A DNA stretch of 64,000 bases from Mercurialis annua. Its lineage: Eukaryota > Streptophyta > Magnoliopsida > Malpighiales > Euphorbiaceae. Numbering within the stretch: the stretch's first letter is position 1; the number at the start of each line of letters is the position of its first letter. Under the pieces are notes generated by a model, which had not been told where the DNA came from, made no database searches, and was given only the letters and a program-made list of their open reading frames with translations. This document shows positions 54,901-64,000 of the stretch, one piece after another. The stretch lies in NCBI RefSeq assembly GCF_937616625.2, contig NC_065570.1, positions 42,849,665 to 42,913,664 of the forward strand. Direction: 5' to 3'. The position numbers and the translations under genes are program-made.

Positions 54901-57900
54901 CAGGTTTATTGCTTGGAAGAAGAGATATGCATGGTTTTTAATTTAAATCTCCAGAATGATTGAAGTAAGAATAATATACAAATTAGGTTGAGCACTGAAA
55001 TAGGCTCTCAAGAGATTTCATTGTCCATTGGCTATCATCAAAATTACATTTGGTAAGGAGTTCTCTATAGTTTTCCAAAGAGTTCAACATATATGTTGCA
55101 GATCTGAACAGTATTTATTGTTCTCATTCATTGAAAGCCTTAGCAGCTTATAAGTCTATAATAATGGTATTCACTACAGCTGTGGCTCTCAAATATCCAT
55201 CACATTGTCTGCAAATAATATCACCCGATAGTAAAGTTCTAGTATTGCAAGCACATAGTAAAGTTCTACTATTGCAAGCACACTGCAAATTAGTGAATGT
55301 TGAGAACTGTCATCACAGAGTAGAACTAACTCAAGTCATTGTTTTGTAGTCTAGTACTGGCAAGCCTATAGGTAAATTCTACTAGAGAATTACTAATAGT
55401 AACTTGATGCAACATAACGCCAAAGCAGATTGACAGAGTATAGAACAAATAAACTTGCATATCCTAAGGATTTAGAAATGCTCCACCAGAGTTTCATGAA
55501 TGAAATATAAGATTTGCAAGGTATCACTAGATATGCACAGCTTATCTGGATCATAATATCTAGATTATATAGTAAGTGATAACATAAAAATTAGAATGGT
55601 ATCAGCAAGCAGCATTATTCAACAGGAAAAATGTGGAAAGAAATAGAATGGTACCTGACTCGCCTAAGATATTCTAGACCATCTTCTGGAGGTCCAGAAT
55701 CAAAATCTGGTTCTCCTTCTACATGAAAGGCAGGCCTCTGGATGCTACCATAATCTTCATCGCTGTTCTCTTCTTCATAAGACTCACCTTCCATGTAGGC
55801 ATCTTCACTCCCAATATTTTTACTAAATCTAGGATCAAAATTCGTCATGTTTTTTACCTCATTCACTCCCATGTTCTGTAATTCGTCGTCATTTTCAGAA
55901 CATACTTCCCCTGAAACTAAGCAGAAAAACTCAAACGTTTTTTCCATATTTTATGTTTAAAAAAAAGGAACTTCAACCAAAGGACGAGAATAAAGGAAGA
56001 GAGAGAAACATGCAAGCAACTGTAAGCAGATATAACCATATCTATTTTTCAATGCGCAAAGAACTACCAGAAGTATCACTTTATTAGTTGTCAATTGCAC
56101 ATAAAAGTCCGAGGACATACTATACAACCATATCCAAAAAGTTAAAACCTAGTCTTATTAAAAACAAAAACTTCCATGTATGAGGACTGTACATGACTAG
56201 TATGCACAAAACATTACAACAGGTAGAGGTATGAGCTGAATATGTTGCAAATAAGGAATTTGCAGATTGCTTTAAGCCATTCTTCAATGGACAAAAATAT
56301 TCATATGATTCCATCTTCCCCTTGCTCTAACCATACCTGTCCACAACAGGAAATAAAAACCAAATGGACAAAATCAGAGCCAGACCAGAAGACAAATGAT
56401 GAGAAAAGAAAGAAATTAGATAGCTCAAAGGACTTCTTGAGTTAGTGAAAAGAATACCAGATTTATTTGCAAAAGAGAAGAATTAAATACGATCAGGGAG
56501 GAGGAAAATGTAACTGACAGTAAGCCAAATTAGGGGGAATATGGAATGGAAAGAAGGGGTGAAACAAACAAGAAACATTGGTTAATATCATCAACTACAG
56601 AGCAGTTAGTTGTAAGATCATTTTGAAGCAAAATAGACATTTTAGATGGTACTGACCTTATTACACCTCAAACAAAGCAAACAAACATTTTGGATGTTGA
56701 CTCAACATATTGTTGACAATAGCAATCTAGAAACTACCTACAAACCTGCCTAAGTTATAAACTTCACTCAGTTAATATGTTTCCCCTAAAACAAAACACA
56801 AGAAAAAAGATACTAGAAAAGCATTTTTCATGATTGCAAATCACTGCTTGAAGAAATGCCAAAGCTTGGCTTTTCTTGTCCTATTTTCAAACTCATCCAT
56901 ACAGAGTCAAAACCTCAATTTCCCATAAACTTGCCCAACCTTAGTAATTTTCTTAAGGCCTGAAATACTATCTACAGAAGCTATTATGCTACTGCTACAA
57001 CAATTTGCATTATCAAAAATATGCAGCTAATATTAGACAAAAATTGATGATGACCTCATTCATATTGGTCTACTATATGAGTTCAGATAAGCCCAAAAGG
57101 AAAAAATGGTTAAATTTATTTGAATATCAAAGCCATAACTGTTTAAAGTGATAAAGAAAAATAAGGCTTTATCGCAGGAAAACAATAAAAATAGAAGCAT
57201 ATGAGTTACCCTGTTCTCAAAATCAACGAGCTTAAGAAATTTATGAAAAGCCATTGTTTTATTGTTCAGTTACAATGTCAAAGAGTATAAGCAACATAAG
57301 GACCTAAGGTTCTACCTGGATCACTTACGCAATAACCATAAAAACTTAAATGGTTAATATGAGAATATGAAAGTTTCAAGGCTCTATCAGGATGTAAACT
57401 TTACAAAAACTTGTGAAGATGAATAAATCGCTGTTGTGAAAGCATTATAATAAGCAGCATCTTTTCAAATGAAACTAAATACCCTAACCCCCCACATCAC
57501 AGCCAGAAAATGGCAATTTAGCAGACACTAAGGTAAAATTTTCTTGCAATACCAGAAAAAACAATAATTTCAACAATCAAACCAAGCTGACAGATAGTAA
57601 GTGCCCTACATGTTTATTTTCCAAATAACAAAAGTCAGAATGCTTGCTTGCTCATCAAATTATATCAGCCTCATTAATTTGTTCTTAAATTAAGTTAAAG
57701 CACCTAATCGAGATCCTAAATGGTTCCTTACTACTTCCTGCAAGACTATAAGTTGCGCTTCCTCCTTTAATTTTTGTATAAATGTGTTTGTATAAGCTTA
57801 CTCATGCAAGAATACATTGGATTTTTAGTTTAAGCTTGCTTCATACCAGTATTGAACGTGAGACAGTCTGGTCTAAAATAAAAAAGCAGCAGAACAGAAA

Positions 57901-59345
57901 CAATACACTAAGCAAAGTTCACAGTGCTCACAAATCAGTAAGCTGCTGAAAGATTTAGCATAAAAAAAGATGGACTCACCAAGAATACCAGGGGCAAGTT
58001 CAGTCTTCCCAAACTGTTTCCGTGGATCAAAGTTCAAGCCAGCATTATTCTGATGATGCCTTGAGCTTGCCAGGCCATCATACTCCTTTACAACAGCATC
58101 CCCGAGCCCAGTGTAAATATCTTTCCAAAATTGCCTCTGTTGAACAATGTTCACGAATCTCAGGGCCTCCATCTCCTCCCTCGAGAACTTCTTTACTTGA
58201 CCCCCATTGTTTTGACCACCACTGTAATCGTTTCCAACATGGGTCATTTTAGTTTGCTCATCATTGACCATCAAACCCTTTTTGACTCCCTTCCTCTTTC
58301 TTCTTTGCCGATTTCCCTTCTTTCCATCAGCTTCTTGCTTCTCATTCGTTTTCACATTCCCCTCTGCATTCTTTACACAAACATTACAAGATTTCATAAC
58401 TGGAACAGTACCAATCAGTGCCGTATCATCAATCACTTGAACCTTCAATGAACGTTTGACGGACTCATCAATTCCTTTAAGACCACCCAAGATTCCGACA
58501 GTATTTTCAAAACCCAAAGAACTATCCACACGGTTCTTGTCTTTAAAAAGTGAACCACCCTCAACTTTTGCCAACAACTGCTTCTTCTTGGCTTCCAACA
58601 TAGTCTCCTTACTCTCTTCAAGGACGGAATCCTTTCCAACTTCCATGGTTTTACATACCTCTATGACCCCATTATTAACTACTTGTTCAGTTCCTGCTTC
58701 ACCAACAGACACAAAATTGTCAGTTTCTTGCAACTGAACATCCAAATTCTCAGCCGTTTTTGAGAAGTCTACACTATTCACATCACATACAAAAGACTCG
58801 GAAACCAAATCATAAAGAAGAGCTTGTTCTTGAGCAGAAGAAGCAAAGATTTCTTGCTTCTTCTCAGTTTCTTGAAATTGAACATCCAAATCCCCAACCT
58901 TAGTTGAAAATTCCTCACTATTCACATCACATCCACAAGAAGAAGCCAACATTTCTTTATTTTGCACAGTATCAAAATCCCCAATCTTTGTGGCTAAATC
59001 CTCATTATTCCCATCACATACACAAGACCCAGAAACCAAATCACCTATAACACCCTTTTCACCATCACAAAAAGCAAAAACATGTTGATTATCATGTGGA
59101 GTTGGAGTGAAAGAAGACTTAACTTTCTTGGAAGGACTAGGAATATGTTGAATGAAATCTTGGTCTTCTTTTAGAGGTGAAGATTCGTTCGAATCATTAT
59201 CAAGTTGTGGAGTAGTGGAAACAGCAGAACAAGAATTGGTGGATTCTTGTTGTTGGTGAAGATCAAGAATTGGAGTTTCTTTGAAATCAGGGATTCTGCG
59301 TTTGAAGCCAACGCATGCATCAGAATCCATACTGTCGTCTGCCAT
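51929..59345 (-). CDS. GEMIN2: GEMIN2 / SIP1 family protein
   Basis: GEMIN2 helps assemble Sm rings on spliceosomal snRNAs. Four exons join in phase: 59345-57980, 55910-55655, 52935-52758 and 52372-51929, about 747 aa. The first ~390 residues are a charged, disordered N-terminus with three imperfect repeats (CDVNS..FS..) and a basic RQRRKRKGVKKG patch that may be a nuclear signal. The Gemin2 core starts near 390 (FSREEMEALRFV, FWKDIYTGLG) and continues through FDSGPPEDGLEYLRRVRWEA, IPEITKCPEHLMPLKQWEDAFLSDFSNLR and LFALCAAVDTPVNADTCAALRSLLRKCAS to EVVMLNILITISGRYFGQFG. Introns of 2.1 and 2.7 kb hold no recognised gene. The exon 4 acceptor (CTATCGCAG/TATTTATC) was chosen by phase and is the least certain. 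Confidence 0.9.
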
Positions 59346-59497
59346 TAATGAGAGTTAAGAGAGAATTTGCTTTCAGAATTTGAAGAGAGACTAGAGAGAT
59401 AGAAAAGTAGAAGTGAGGTTTATGATCTACAAATGAGAGGGTTTTGTACATATTTATACGCAAAAACACCGCTCACCTTCTCCCATACCCCAATGTA
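59346..59497 (-). other. GEMIN2 5' flank left between gene and MULE
   Basis: Only about 150 bp separate the start codon from the 59,507 MULE. It would contain the 5' untranslated region; no clear TATA box was recognised. Confidence 0.45.
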
Positions 59498-59506
59498 TTT
59501 TTATTT
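59498..59506. repeat. 9-bp duplication of second MULE (left)
   Basis: TTTTTATTT, repeated at 62154-62162 after AAAAAGCCC. Confidence 0.88.
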
Positions 59507-62153
59507 GGGCTTTTTACACAATCAACCAACATTGGCTAAATCTTTACTTTTATACGGGTCATATTTTCAGCTATCTAAACTATCATGTGCGGACACAATT
59601 CTTACTTTTATACGGATTGTATATATTCAACCCTAATAGTAGAGACATCATAATTTCACTTTTTTCTCTCTCCTCATTATTCAATCCTCTCTTCCTCTCA
59701 ACTCAATTTTCTCTCTCTTCAATCGTGTTTCTTTCTTTCACTCTCAGGTCACCTCTTTTTTACCGTTCTCCGCCGTCTTCCGCTGCGTCGTCCTCTGTTC
59801 CCCCGCTCCTCCGTCATTGTTCTCATCATCGTCTTCTTCGTCATCTTCGCCAACAATATCATCTCCTCTACTCGTCATCGTCATCTATTTGATTTCAGAT
59901 CTACAATTTATTCATTATTCTTCTTCTTCTTTTTTATTTTCAGATCTTTTACTGTTTTTTCACGATTAAACATGTATACAGATTATATTTAAAGAATATA
60001 ATGCTGATTTCATGTTATGTAAAATAAATTTATGATTATATGGAATAATTTTTTGTTATTTCTTCATTTTGTTTTTGTGTTTGGTTGTATTTCTGTATTT
60101 ATTTATTCTGCAGCTCGTTTTTTTGATGATGGTTGATTACTGAATTATTATAATGTTACAGTGTTGTTGATTTGTTGTTGATTTTTTGTTGATAATCAGT
60201 TGGTATTCCTTGATTTTAACATCGGAAAAAAAAATTTAATTTTTTTTGGCAAATTAGATAACTTTATCCGCAAAATAAACTAAATAAAATAAAATTTAAT
60301 AGAGACTAGATAATTATATGTTAGTATTATCATGTTGACATGTTGTTGATTTCTTGTTGATATTTTATCGATTGTCACAATTTTTCAAAAAGTTATGTTT
60401 TATTTTATTCCTTATGTTGATTCGTTGTTGATTTATTGTTGACATTATTTTGATATGTATTTCAACTTTTTTTGATTTTCAATTTTATGTTGACATGTTG
60501 TTGATATACTGTTGATAACATGTTGATTTTTCAATCATTGAAAGAAAAATAAAGTTAGTCTTAAATTGATGTATTAATGAACTATTGATATGTTTTTGAT
60601 AATATGTTGATTGTTTTTGATTTAAATCAATCAATGTTCTCATTTTACAAACATCTTGACTAAATTAGCATTAATTGTTGATTCTTTGTTGATTTATTGT
60701 TGACATTATGTTGATAAGTATTTTAACTTTTTTTGATTTTCAATTTTATGTTGACATGTTGTTGATATACTGTTGATAACATGTTGATTTTTTAATCATT
60801 AAAAGAAAAACAAAGTTAGTCTTAAATTGCTGTATTGATGAGTTGTTGACATATTTTTGATAATATGTTGATTGTTTTTGGCTTAAATCAATCAATATTC
60901 TCATTTTACAAACATCTTGACTATATTAGCATTAATTATTGATATCATGTTGACATTATGTTGATAACTTGTTAATATGATAGTAGTAATTCTACTAAAG
61001 AACAATAAAGGTACAAAATGTTTAAAATAAATGAATCAGATAAAGATGTTAGCAGAGTAAGTAATCAAAACAATATGAAAAAACAACAACAATAATTCAA
61101 ATGAAAAAATAAAATTATTCTTACATATAAAAATAAAAAAATATTAAATATACACCAGTACAACAGTTCACAAATTAAAGAAATCTATTTCAAAATATAT
61201 TTTTTCCTCAATTCTCTTTGCAGCTGCACAGTTTCTTCAAAATCACTTGTATAATTGTTTTGCATTCCACCTCTCATACCTAACTAAATTTCGACAAAGA
61301 CGGTTATGATACAGTTTCATTTCATCTAACGAAAGTTTATTTCACAGACAATATTATCTTATTTGTCAATGTTAAAATAAAAAGAATCAGTAGATATCAA
61401 CATAATATCAACATAAAGTCAACATAAAATCAACAACACTGTAACATTACAATAATTCAGCAATCAATCATCATCAACAAATCGTTCTGCAGAATAAAAA
61501 AACGCAGAAATACAACAAAACACAAAAAATTGCAGAAATAACAAAATTTTATTATATAAATCACAAAATTATTCTATATAACATGAAATAAGTATTAGAT
61601 TCTTTAAAGATACTCTTTATACATGTTTAATGGTGAATCAACAGTAAAAGATAAACAAATTACAGATCTGAAAATAAAAAAAAGAACAAAAAATTTCAGA
61701 TCTAAAATTAAAAAGATAAAAAAAAAGATGGCGCGGCGAGACAAAGGCGGAACGATGGAGGCGAAACGGCGGAGGCGCAACAGCGGAGGCGGAACGGCGG
61801 AAGCGAAGGAGTAGAAATCGTGAATTTTTTTTTCACAACTCAAAAGAATTTACTGTTATATAAGCAAGAACGGTTGAGATAATGATGAAATAAAGATGAA
61901 AATGAGAGAAACAAGAGGAGTCATGCAGTAATGGAGATAACGCACAGTAAAATCGTGGAGAAGAAAAGCAAAAATGACGGAGAAGAATGAAGAAACCGCC
62001 AATTGAGAAGGAAAATAAGAAAACGGTAAAAAAGAAAAAAATCCAAAAAAAAGGTTAGGTTTCATAAAATTGATGGTGTGAAAAGTAAAGATATGGATTG
62101 GGCCGTATAAAAGTAAAGTCTAGCCTAAATCCTGTATTTTATATAAAAAGCCC
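59507..62153. mobile_element. Non-autonomous MULE with long terminal inverted repeats, 2.65 kb
   Basis: The ends GGGCTTTTTA/TAAAAAGCCC are flanked by a perfect 9-bp duplication. The arms pair over roughly 700 bp (about 59507-60200 with 61400-62153), sharing blocks such as TTTACTTTTATACGG, CAGATCT, TTAAACATGTATA, TTTCATGTTAT, TTATTCTGCAG and GTTACAGTGTTGTTGA, with gaps. There is no transposase. Ser/Pro-rich and Arg-rich short ORFs in the arms are not supported as genes. The terminal sequence differs from the 6163 MULE, so this is another family. Confidence 0.88.
60420..60950. repeat. Tandem duplication of a 261-bp unit in the MULE core
   Basis: ATTTATTGTTGACATTA at 60431 recurs at 60692, and the following about 250 bp match closely (for example GACATGTTGTTGATATACTG in both). 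The unit is itself rich in degenerate TGTTGATA words. Confidence 0.9.
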
Positions 62154-62162
62154 TTTTTATTT

Positions 62163-62771
62163 CAACATTGGCCCCCTGAATTTGGCTCATTTAGTTCCAA
62201 AAATGGCAAAAGGTGTAAGAAAACCCTCAACTTTTTTAAAATTACAAATTAACCTTTTTATTTGTTTGGCACAATTAAGCCTTTGTATTTTTAAAATTAA
62301 AGATTAAACTCTCGTTATTTTAAAATCGAACAAATAAACCCTTATAATTTACTTTTAGGACCATTACCCCTCAAATTTTCGGTAAATATTTTAGACATTA
62401 AAATCATTTTTGAACTTTTTTCCTATATGATTATATGACAGACATGTCAGCCATTACCGAGTGTTTTTAATGGTGTTAGACGAAAGGGGTTATTTATTCT
62501 ATTTGAAGACAAAGAGGGCTTAATTATACTAAAAAAAAGTAGAAGAGCTGATTTGTACTTTTGTAAAAACTACGAGGATTTTTTTGTAATTAAGTAGAAA
62601 AGATATTCTGTAGATTCGGTTCTTGGGTGAATACATGCGGCGTGTCGTTTCACTTGCTTGTCAGGATTTCTATATTTCTCTTTTTGGACATATGTTGATC
62701 ATCCGCTGTTAGCCTTTCTAGTTTTGAGACAAGTGTCTCATTTTTGTGACTTGTTTTTGTTTCGAGTCACA
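62163..62771. other. AT-rich spacer, no gene seen
   Basis: No ORF with recognisable motifs. The right part (62600-62771) resembles the sequence upstream of the Tat antisense gene in its GCGTGTCGTTTCA and ACAAGTGTC words, so the retroelement relic may begin near 62600. Confidence 0.4.
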
Positions 62772-62779
62772 TATATAAA
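62772..62779 (+). promoter_or_regulatory. TATA-like box before antisense-type ORF
   Basis: TATATAAA, about 280 bp before ATG 63052, comparable with the TATA-like box 340 bp before the antisense gene at 40145. Confidence 0.35.
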
Positions 62780-63051
62780 TTGACTTTTCATTTCTTCTCA
62801 CTTCTTTTCCTGAGCATTTTTCCAGTTTAACTTTCATTTTCAGTACTTGATTTTCAAGTAACCTTGTTTGAGCTGCATTTGCTTTCCCTCGTTGACTCTG
62901 TTATTTTCTTGTTTCATCGTTGTCTAGGTAGCGTTCTTCGTTTTCTGGGTAGTGTTCTTCATTTTTCTGGGTTGTGTTCTTCGTTTTTCTGTTTTGATCT
63001 TCTTTGTTTTTTGAAGTTCCTTTAGTATTTGTTTGTATATTTCGCCTTAGG

Positions 63052-64000
63052 ATGGCGAAGACCGAGTTTGCTTCTATGGCCATTACCGAGTCTTGTCTTA
63101 ATCAGGGAGAGATTTTGGATATCTCTTATAGATATGGCTTTCCATCCGGGTGTAGAGTTAGATTACCCAATTACCGAATGCGGGCTTTCGGGTATCCTGG
63201 TTCACCTCGAGAGGCGATTATTTTTGAAGAACAGCTCGCCGCTGGTCCTCGATTTCCTTTAGATCCTTTCTTAGTCGAGTTTTGTAGGAGTTTAGATATT
63301 ACTGTCGGAGAGCTTCATCCTTGGACTATTCAGGTCATTGTTGTCTTCATATAGGCATGTAGGCTTCTATTAATGATTTTCATCATTTTGTTGAGTTGAA
63401 AAAGTATGATAGTTGTTTTATTTTTGCTTTAGGTAGGAAAGGTCACTCTTCCTTTTATGTACCTTGTTTAGATAATTGTTGGAGGAAACGATACTTCGTA
63501 GTTATTCATGATTTTGCTTTTTCCCAATTCCCGGTGGGTTTTTCCGTTTATCGGATCAATAATTATCTGTCGCCTTTAAATTTGTCCGAGTCCATTCTTA
63601 CTTTTGACTTGTCTTTTCATAGCATTTATCAATGTCCTTTGTTACCGGTCTTGGTGAATAGTCATGTTCGGTGTTGATGGTTTCCTTTGGAGGATCCTTT
63701 AAGGGATTTGGCGGATCTGCCCTATGAATTTGTTGAAAGTATTTATTCTTAATTTTGTTCTTTTACTTTTTCTTTTGTAGGATGTCTTACTCTTCTGATG
63801 ATATGCTTCCGGTTTTAAAGTAGATATGAATATTCCGATAGGTGAAGTTGCTGCTTTGATTCCTGCTGGGGCGATTCAGCCTGAAGTTGATGATGTTGAT
63901 GCTGAGGTTGCTGATGTGGTTCCCCTTCCAACTCTGATGGCTCCTTTGGGGGCGGCAGAGGTTGATTCTGAAGTAGCCGAGGTGGCCGATGTGCCTGATT
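63052..64000 (+). pseudogene. Decayed relative of the Tat antisense gene, cut by window end
   Basis: The protein from ATG 63052 matches the same family as the antisense gene at 38337-40145: YRYGFPSGCRVRLP, AIIFEEQLAAGPRFPLDPFLVEFCRSL and VGELHPWTIQV align in order with FNFPESYVILRP, FHEQLLAGLRFPL and LGQLHPNAI. The frame closes at 63354. A second frame from about 63370 carries the next part (FHHFVELKKYDSCFIFALGRK), then stops at 63677. A pyrimidine-rich stretch ending TTTTGTAG precedes ATGTCTTAC at 63781, as in the other copy, followed by an apparent frameshift and an acidic Val/Ala-rich stretch to the edge. It implies a Tat-type element lying on the minus strand, mostly to the right of the window. 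Confidence 0.78.

Noticed and set aside
53297..55349. Short ORFs within the third GEMIN2 intron on both strands
   Set aside because: They have no motifs, lie in a 2.7-kb intron whose splice sites keep phase, and look like chance frames.
59587..59892. 101-aa Ser/Pro-rich ORF upstream of GEMIN2
   Set aside because: It is inside the terminal inverted repeat of the 59,507 MULE and low in complexity, with no support as a gene.

Overview
This window is nuclear DNA of a flowering plant, most likely a eudicot. The evidence is GT-AG introns in AT-rich sequence, plant-type Copia, Tat/Gypsy, CACTA, Mutator-like (MULE) and Helitron elements, and three plant housekeeping-type genes. I cannot name the species. 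The window is a transposon nest (1-45,346) next to a small gene island (45,600-59,345), followed by more transposon sequence to 64,000. I see no tRNA, rRNA or CRISPR.

Nest, left to right. A Ty1/Copia element occupies 1-5,531: gag, a pol with one nonsense codon, and a 295-bp 3' LTR; its 5' LTR lies left of the window. From 6,163 to 42,711 runs one MULE, defined by ~157-bp terminal inverted repeats and a perfect 9-bp target duplication (AAAATAAAA). It was originally about 8.4 kb and carried a MURA-type transposase, an unrecognised second gene and a gene related to the C-terminal half of plant mobile domain proteins. It was later filled by other elements. A CACTA element (10,074-30,236, duplication GAA) sits inside the second MULE gene. 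The CACTA was itself hit by a 9.1-kb LTR element lacking reverse transcriptase (15,780-24,923, duplication CCCTT) inside its TNP2 gene, and by a related inverted solo LTR (11,808-14,290, duplication CCCAG) inside its Transposase_24-like gene. A young Tat-lineage Gypsy element (33,429-41,369, duplication ATTAC, LTRs differing at 2 of 594 positions) entered the 3' part of the MULE; it has no gag and carries an antisense gene. Every duplication is intact, so the order of events can be read: MULE first, then CACTA, then the two LTR insertions in the CACTA; Tat is probably the most recent.

A 2.3-kb non-autonomous Helitron (43,033-45,346) separates the nest from the gene island. The island holds a GOT1-type Golgi transport gene (+, six coding exons, 140 aa), a small SANTA-domain gene of the KNL2/M18BP1 family (-, three exons, 232 aa) and a GEMIN2/SIP1 gene (-, four exons, about 747 aa). 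A fragment of the GEMIN2 3' end is duplicated just downstream of the KNL2-like gene. A 2.65-kb MULE with long inverted repeats (59,507-62,153, duplication TTTTTATTT) lies about 160 bp upstream of the GEMIN2 start codon. The window ends in a decayed relative of the antisense gene of Tat elements.

The three host genes act in ER-Golgi traffic, centromere identity and snRNP assembly, and nothing suggests they work together. Most transposase genes are broken, several at codons where the family has tryptophan, which fits cytosine deamination of silenced repeats. Exon limits were derived by hand from GT-AG sites, reading phase and family similarity; identities are from recognised motifs, not from a search.
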